A DNA stretch of 64,000 nucleotides from positions 1,674,001 to 1,738,000 of the forward strand of contig NZ_AP017560.1 of the NCBI RefSeq assembly GCF_003967015.1. The letters run 5' to 3'. Source of the DNA: Pseudanabaena sp. ABRG5-3 (GTDB lineage: Bacteria; Cyanobacteriota; Cyanobacteriia; Pseudanabaenales; Pseudanabaenaceae). A model generated the notes under the pieces. The model was given only the letters and a program-made list of their open reading frames with translations. It ran no database searches and was not told the origin of the DNA. Shown piece by piece: positions 61,801-64,000 of the stretch. A program made the position numbers and the translations under genes. Positions within the stretch are counted from its first letter, which is position 1. Each line of letters starts with the position of its first letter.

Positions 61801-62985
61801 GGTCAGTCGTCGTAGTGATTTATTAATATAATGAGTTGTAAAAATCCCTAAAGCGATCGCACTGCCGAGAGCAATACAAGTCATCAAAATTGTTGTTTGC
61901 CGCTTGGCATTAATCTGCTCCATAAAGTCTGACTCAGGCATGGTTACAGCGATTAGCCAATTAATCCCCCTTTCATCTCGATAGGGCATCACCTTGAGAA
62001 ATATCTGTTTTCCTTCAGCCCAAAACTGTAAGTTCTGTTCGTTCTTGATCTTGGTTAAATCTCCAACCTGTTGATCTAGATGTTGAGCTGATGCCCGAAT
62101 CATCAGTTGATTACTATTTTTAAAGGATAGCCTTTGGGGCTTGGTGGTATTGTTCGCGATTGCATAGGGATTTTCCGCAGTTGAGCTAGCCACTAATAAC
62201 CCTGATGGTTCAATAATAAAAGCTTGACCCGACTTTCCTATGCGTAATTCCCTTAAAAATTGACTAATATTTTCCAAAGAGATGTCAGCACCTAAAATCC
62301 CCATCCTTTCACCATTAGCAGCATAAACTGCCAAACTCGCAGTAATTACATGATCGGATAAAGTAGAGTCTGGATAGATTTGACTCCAAGTTGGTTTATT
62401 TGTTTTTAAGGCAGCCTGATACCAAGGACGCTGACGCGCATCATAGAATTCTGGACTCCCTTTGAGCTTTAGACGATTACCTTGTTGATCAAGACTGTAA
62501 TAGTAACGTTGGAAACCATTGATATTAATTGCGAGTTGGAGTGATCGCGATGGATCTGGATCTTTTTGAGATATGTTCTGATCAGCTTCTAAGCGAGTAA
62601 TCCCCAAAAATTCGCCTACCTTTTCGCCGCCATAATAAATCCAACAAACCGTAGGAAAATTTTGAATTTGCTGCCAGAGATAGATTTCACTAGCCCGACC
62701 TTGAGTTTTTAAAATGCCTTGCCTCACTGCATCAGCATTAAGTTTATTAACTAGGTGGGGAGTTTCGAGATAAGAGGTAAGTTTTTGCTCAATGCGATCG
62801 CTAATTTCATTTTGGAGCTGTCCGACTAAATTCGCGATCGTTTCCTGTTCACTGCGCCAAGAGATCCATGCCATTACTCCTGATATGCCTGCAATCAAGA
62901 TCACAAACTGACAAATCAGCATACATTGCAGAGATAATCTATGCTTTTTGTGAGCAATATCTGGAAATAGTAAGCGATCGCTCAT
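58870..62985 (-). CDS. Giant hybrid sensor histidine kinase with Cache, PAS, GAF and receiver domains
   Basis: The 1371-aa protein has two membrane helices (about 20-42 and 370-392) around a dCache sensor (RPWYQAALKTNKPTWSQIYP, GQAFIIEPSGLLVASSTAEN), HAMP, a PAS/PAC unit (FRSLVANFSGIVYRSTYNQD), a GAF domain (ILMAEIGSASTQIRTLEEVL, YPIMLREKVIGVMLLI), a further PAS, HisKA with FLASMSHELRTPLNA (H898), HATPase (NLLSNAVKF, DTGEGI, GTGLGLPISR) and a receiver domain with D1208 in IWMDMRMPVMDGYEA. About 100 residues after the receiver are helical but show no HPt signature. It lies upstream of the REC-GGDEF-EAL gene on the same strand and is related to the kinase at 7842-11537 in its N-terminal half. 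Confidence 0.94.
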   Translation of the reverse strand: MSDRLLFPDIAHKKHRLSLQCMLICQFVILIAGISGVMAWISWRSEQETIANLVGQLQNEISDRIEQKLTSYLETPHLVNKLNADAVRQGILKTQGRASEIYLWQQIQNFPTVCWIYYGGEKVGEFLGITRLEADQNISQKDPDPSRSLQLAININGFQRYYYSLDQQGNRLKLKGSPEFYDARQRPWYQAALKTNKPTWSQIYPDSTLSDHVITASLAVYAANGERMGILGADISLENISQFLRELRIGKSGQAFIIEPSGLLVASSTAENPYAIANNTTKPQRLSFKNSNQLMIRASAQHLDQQVGDLTKIKNEQNLQFWAEGKQIFLKVMPYRDERGINWLIAVTMPESDFMEQINAKRQTTILMTCIALGSAIALGIFTTHYINKSLRRLTLASQAIADGDLDREVPSTKIGELNILSQTFNQMATRLRQSFAELESVNESLEGQIEERTSALRASESKFRSLVANFSGIVYRSTYNQDRKMEFLGGAVTEITGYPSTDFINNQTRNWKSIIHPEDQEMVERIVDESLVCRESYSLEFRIINAQGSIRWLYEKGQGVFNEDDQLLWLDGAIFDISDRKKVETELLERVHLSILMAEIGSASTQIRTLEEVLQSYVESLWRHMNIAFAQIWIVNDLKNGLDLYANAGHYNHTDSDRLRNLIAKDKIWAITQGNFQPLLTDQILTDLSAEDQEWLRSEKIASLVGYPIMLREKVIGVMLLISESHLDTDIQSIDAVANAIALGIDHKQSEEKLKVTNAEMRALFAAMDEVILVRDHSGRILKIPETRKKLGWLTPSQVLGKLPSEILTPELSELFVSTIQQVLETQQTLNIEYNLTDTEQPIWWNASISPIDQETVVWVARDISDRKQTEQQLKQAKQAAEAASQAKGQFLASMSHELRTPLNAILGFAQLMSRDNLLKDTHRSYLKIIHNSGEHLLELINDVLDMSKIESGRISLNITSFDLHHLLDTLEKMFRLRANDKGLQLIFKKSPVLPQWISTDEGKLRQILINLLSNAVKFTNFGSIVLSTEIIHSSEVPTEQNLSLSREPENPQDKTILKFVVEDTGEGIPSTHLEKIFEAFEQTELGRQAAEGTGLGLPISRKFAQFMGGKIVVSSKLGQGSIFQVELPVAIPKISGISKYSSDRYIIGLAPNQSEYRILVVEDRWESRHLLVKLLESVGFQVREAENGAEAIAIWDEWEPHLIWMDMRMPVMDGYEATRQIKSHLKGQATVIIALTASALEEEKAIILSAGCDDFVRKPFREDVILDKLTEYLGVAYLYESDAEHHNREVDNHDLDTLEDHLKVLLSQMPDSWITQLHEAATLADNDLIADLVKSVPTDNNSLIQPLISLVDNFCYNQIINSTQQALKK

Positions 62986-63119
62986 AAATAAAATAACTTT
63001 CTAGTTACGTATGGAGCCTAGGATATGATTACTATTCTAAGGTCGTATTATCCAGATCGAATTTAGCGCCCTGACTTTTTAATACCTTTTTAAAACCTTT
63101 TCGGTCCAATCTACGCTCT

Positions 63120-63560
63120 ATGCCTCGCATTAAACTCGAACCTCTAGGAATCACAATCAATGTCTCTGCCAAAAATGGATTGTGGCGATCGCTCAAACAT
63201 GCCAAGGTCGAACTAGCTGCAACCTGTGGCGGACAAGGAACCTGTGGTACTTGTGCCTTAAGGGTTTTTGATGGGGCAAGTAGCCTGAGTCCGATGAAAA
63301 CCTTAGAGCAAGTAACCCTGAAAAACACACGCAAAGATATCTCTCTATACCGTCTCACTTGCCAAGCCTCAGTAATAGAAGATGGAGTCGTTTTTCATTT
63401 AGATAATAAAGCTGATAAAAAGTTAGTGCAAATCTTTGCAAGATTAAAAAATCGACTTGCCCCGCGTAATATCTATCATCCCCTTACAGGAGAGTTACTA
63501 GTCCAAGAAGGGGCTTTGATTACCCAAGAAATTCTAGAAAGTTTGCTGAGTGATTCCTGA
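63120..63560 (+). CDS. 2Fe-2S ferredoxin-like protein
   Basis: The 146-aa protein starts MPRIKLEPLGITINVSAKNG and has the plant-type 2Fe-2S motif CGGQGTCGTC (C36, C42, C45) with the fourth ligand C81 in RLTCQASV. The first about 95 residues form the ferredoxin domain. The extra C-terminal 50 residues (KKLVQIFARLKNRLAPRNIY) are not part of a usual photosynthetic ferredoxin and may bind a partner. It is probably a specialised electron carrier rather than PetF. It is divergent from the giant kinase and followed by a terminator. Confidence 0.9.
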   Translation: MPRIKLEPLGITINVSAKNGLWRSLKHAKVELAATCGGQGTCGTCALRVFDGASSLSPMKTLEQVTLKNTRKDISLYRLTCQASVIEDGVVFHLDNKADKKLVQIFARLKNRLAPRNIYHPLTGELLVQEGALITQEILESLLSDS

Positions 63561-63568
63561 TTTGATCA

Positions 63569-63607
63569 GTAAAGCTAAAGGCTTACAAAGCAAGTCTTTA
63601 GCTTTAC
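63569..63607 (+). terminator. Terminator-like hairpin after the ferredoxin gene
   Basis: Arms GTAAAGCTAAAGGCTT (63569-63584) and AAGTCTTTAGCTTTAC (63592-63607), with one G-T position, around a 7-base loop. It lies 9 bases after the stop codon. Confidence 0.7.
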
Positions 63608-63933
63608 CGTCCTTAGTGTTAAAAATTACATATTTTTTTTAACTTTTTGCAGCCAATCTTTTAACGGATTATATATTTGTGACAAGATTACTATTAACTT
63701 TTATCTATAGCATTTCTCAACGTTAGTAAATTAACTACACACTGTTCTGCTGAACTTCAGGATAAGTCATTTTTTTGATTTGCTGTAACCGAAAGAAACT
63801 GTGTTGCAGATGAGGGGCTATTTTTTAATATTAAACGATTCCAATTTTTTATTTTTATCATCTTAATCATTTAACTAATCTAAATTCAAGCAAATATCAT
63901 TCAAAATTTAACAAAACATTATAAAAGCCGCAA
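63608..63933. other. AT-rich intergenic region before the last gene
   Basis: About 325 bases with no gene, tRNA or repeat that I can support. The sequence is rich in A and T and probably holds the promoter and leader of the gene that starts at 63934 or 63949. Confidence 0.6.
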
Positions 63934-64000
63934 ATGCAGACGTTAACGATGAATAACTCAGATTCTTTTTTTGAAGAATTAGTTGATCAGCCTTATGCAA
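63934..64000 (+). CDS. Start of an unidentified gene cut by the window end
   Basis: ATG at 63934 opens MQTLTMNNSDSFFEELVDQP then YA and runs off the window; a second ATG at 63949 may be the true start. The 22 visible residues do not identify the product. The open frame and the long AT-rich leader are the only support. Confidence 0.45.
   Translation, partial: MQTLTMNNSDSFFEELVDQPYA

Noticed and set aside
63032-63358. 108-codon minus-strand frame opposite the ferredoxin gene
   Set aside because: It is an antisense shadow of the clear 2Fe-2S ferredoxin; cysteine-rich look comes from the complementary strand.
1-64000. tRNA, rRNA, tmRNA or riboswitch genes
   Set aside because: No T-loop-like GTTCGAATC patterns in suitable context and no conserved RNA cores were seen on reading; a dedicated search (tRNAscan-SE, Infernal) was not possible.

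Overview
The window is about 64 kb of a cyanobacterial chromosome. The evidence is a dense sprinkling of the HIP1 palindrome GCGATCGC and a set of cyanobacterial hallmark genes: chlD, nblS, a fused panC/cmk, ferredoxin-type narB and nirA with the ABC nitrate transporter nrtABCD, a PaO-like Rieske oxygenase and a plant-type 2Fe-2S ferredoxin. Moderate GC, short intergenic palindromes and the absence of heterocyst genes suggest a filamentous, non-heterocystous lineage such as Pseudanabaena. The genus is an inference from style, not something the sequence proves.

Layout. 1-5.3 kb: 3' end of ureC, a PrxQ/Bcp peroxiredoxin, argH, a divergent thyX-like gene followed by a glycosyltransferase-TPR gene, and a DUF2459 membrane protein. 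5.4-16 kb: chlD, a large Cache/PAS histidine kinase, a small HTH protein, a histone-deacetylase-family hydrolase, rpmG-rpsR, the Rieske oxygenase and a secreted SnoaL-like protein. 16.3-23 kb is the accessory stretch: DUF3326 protein, small HTH regulator, a frameshifted PIN gene, an orphan antitoxin-like gene, livG, a PIN toxin/antitoxin pair behind a truncated antitoxin, a PD-(D/E)XK-like protein, an antitoxin interrupted by a stop codon, an Rpn-type nuclease and a Uma2 protein. 23-34 kb: nblS, a divergent unknown membrane protein, radC, a Spy-like protein, and a signalling cluster (GAF protein ending in a degenerate HPt domain, Ser/Thr kinase with YARHG and SH3 domains, coiled-coil tail-anchored protein). 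34-41 kb: a second Uma2 gene, the panC/cmk-lptA-lptB-lptF/G operon and rlpA. 41.6-53.6 kb: larE, kptA, and the complete nitrate assimilation operon nirA-nrtA-nrtB-nrtD-nrtC-narB on the minus strand (listed here in the transcription order seen in the window), driven by a textbook NtcA promoter, then a pseudouridine synthase. 53.8-64 kb: RodZ-like protein, DUF151 nuclease, gpsA, a REC-GGDEF-EAL regulator, a second giant hybrid kinase, a ferredoxin, and the start of a gene that leaves the window.

Gene order in the nitrate operon on the minus strand is nirA (first), nrtA, nrtB, nrtD, nrtC, narB, so D precedes C. Nitrate would be captured by the NrtA lipoprotein, imported by NrtB with the NrtC/NrtD ATPases, reduced to nitrite by NarB and to ammonium by NirA.

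The most unusual content is non-coding. The window carries at least four families of dispersed palindromic elements: a 131-136 bp MITE-like element in two copies, a 'TATAGCG' element in two copies plus a fragment, an 'AGGACATAAAACCC' element in four copies, and an identical 22-bp palindrome in two places. There are also many long intergenic hairpins, several of which contain the stop codons of flanking genes and several of which sit between divergent genes, where they cannot be ordinary terminators. No tRNA, rRNA, CRISPR array, transposase gene or prophage was recognised.
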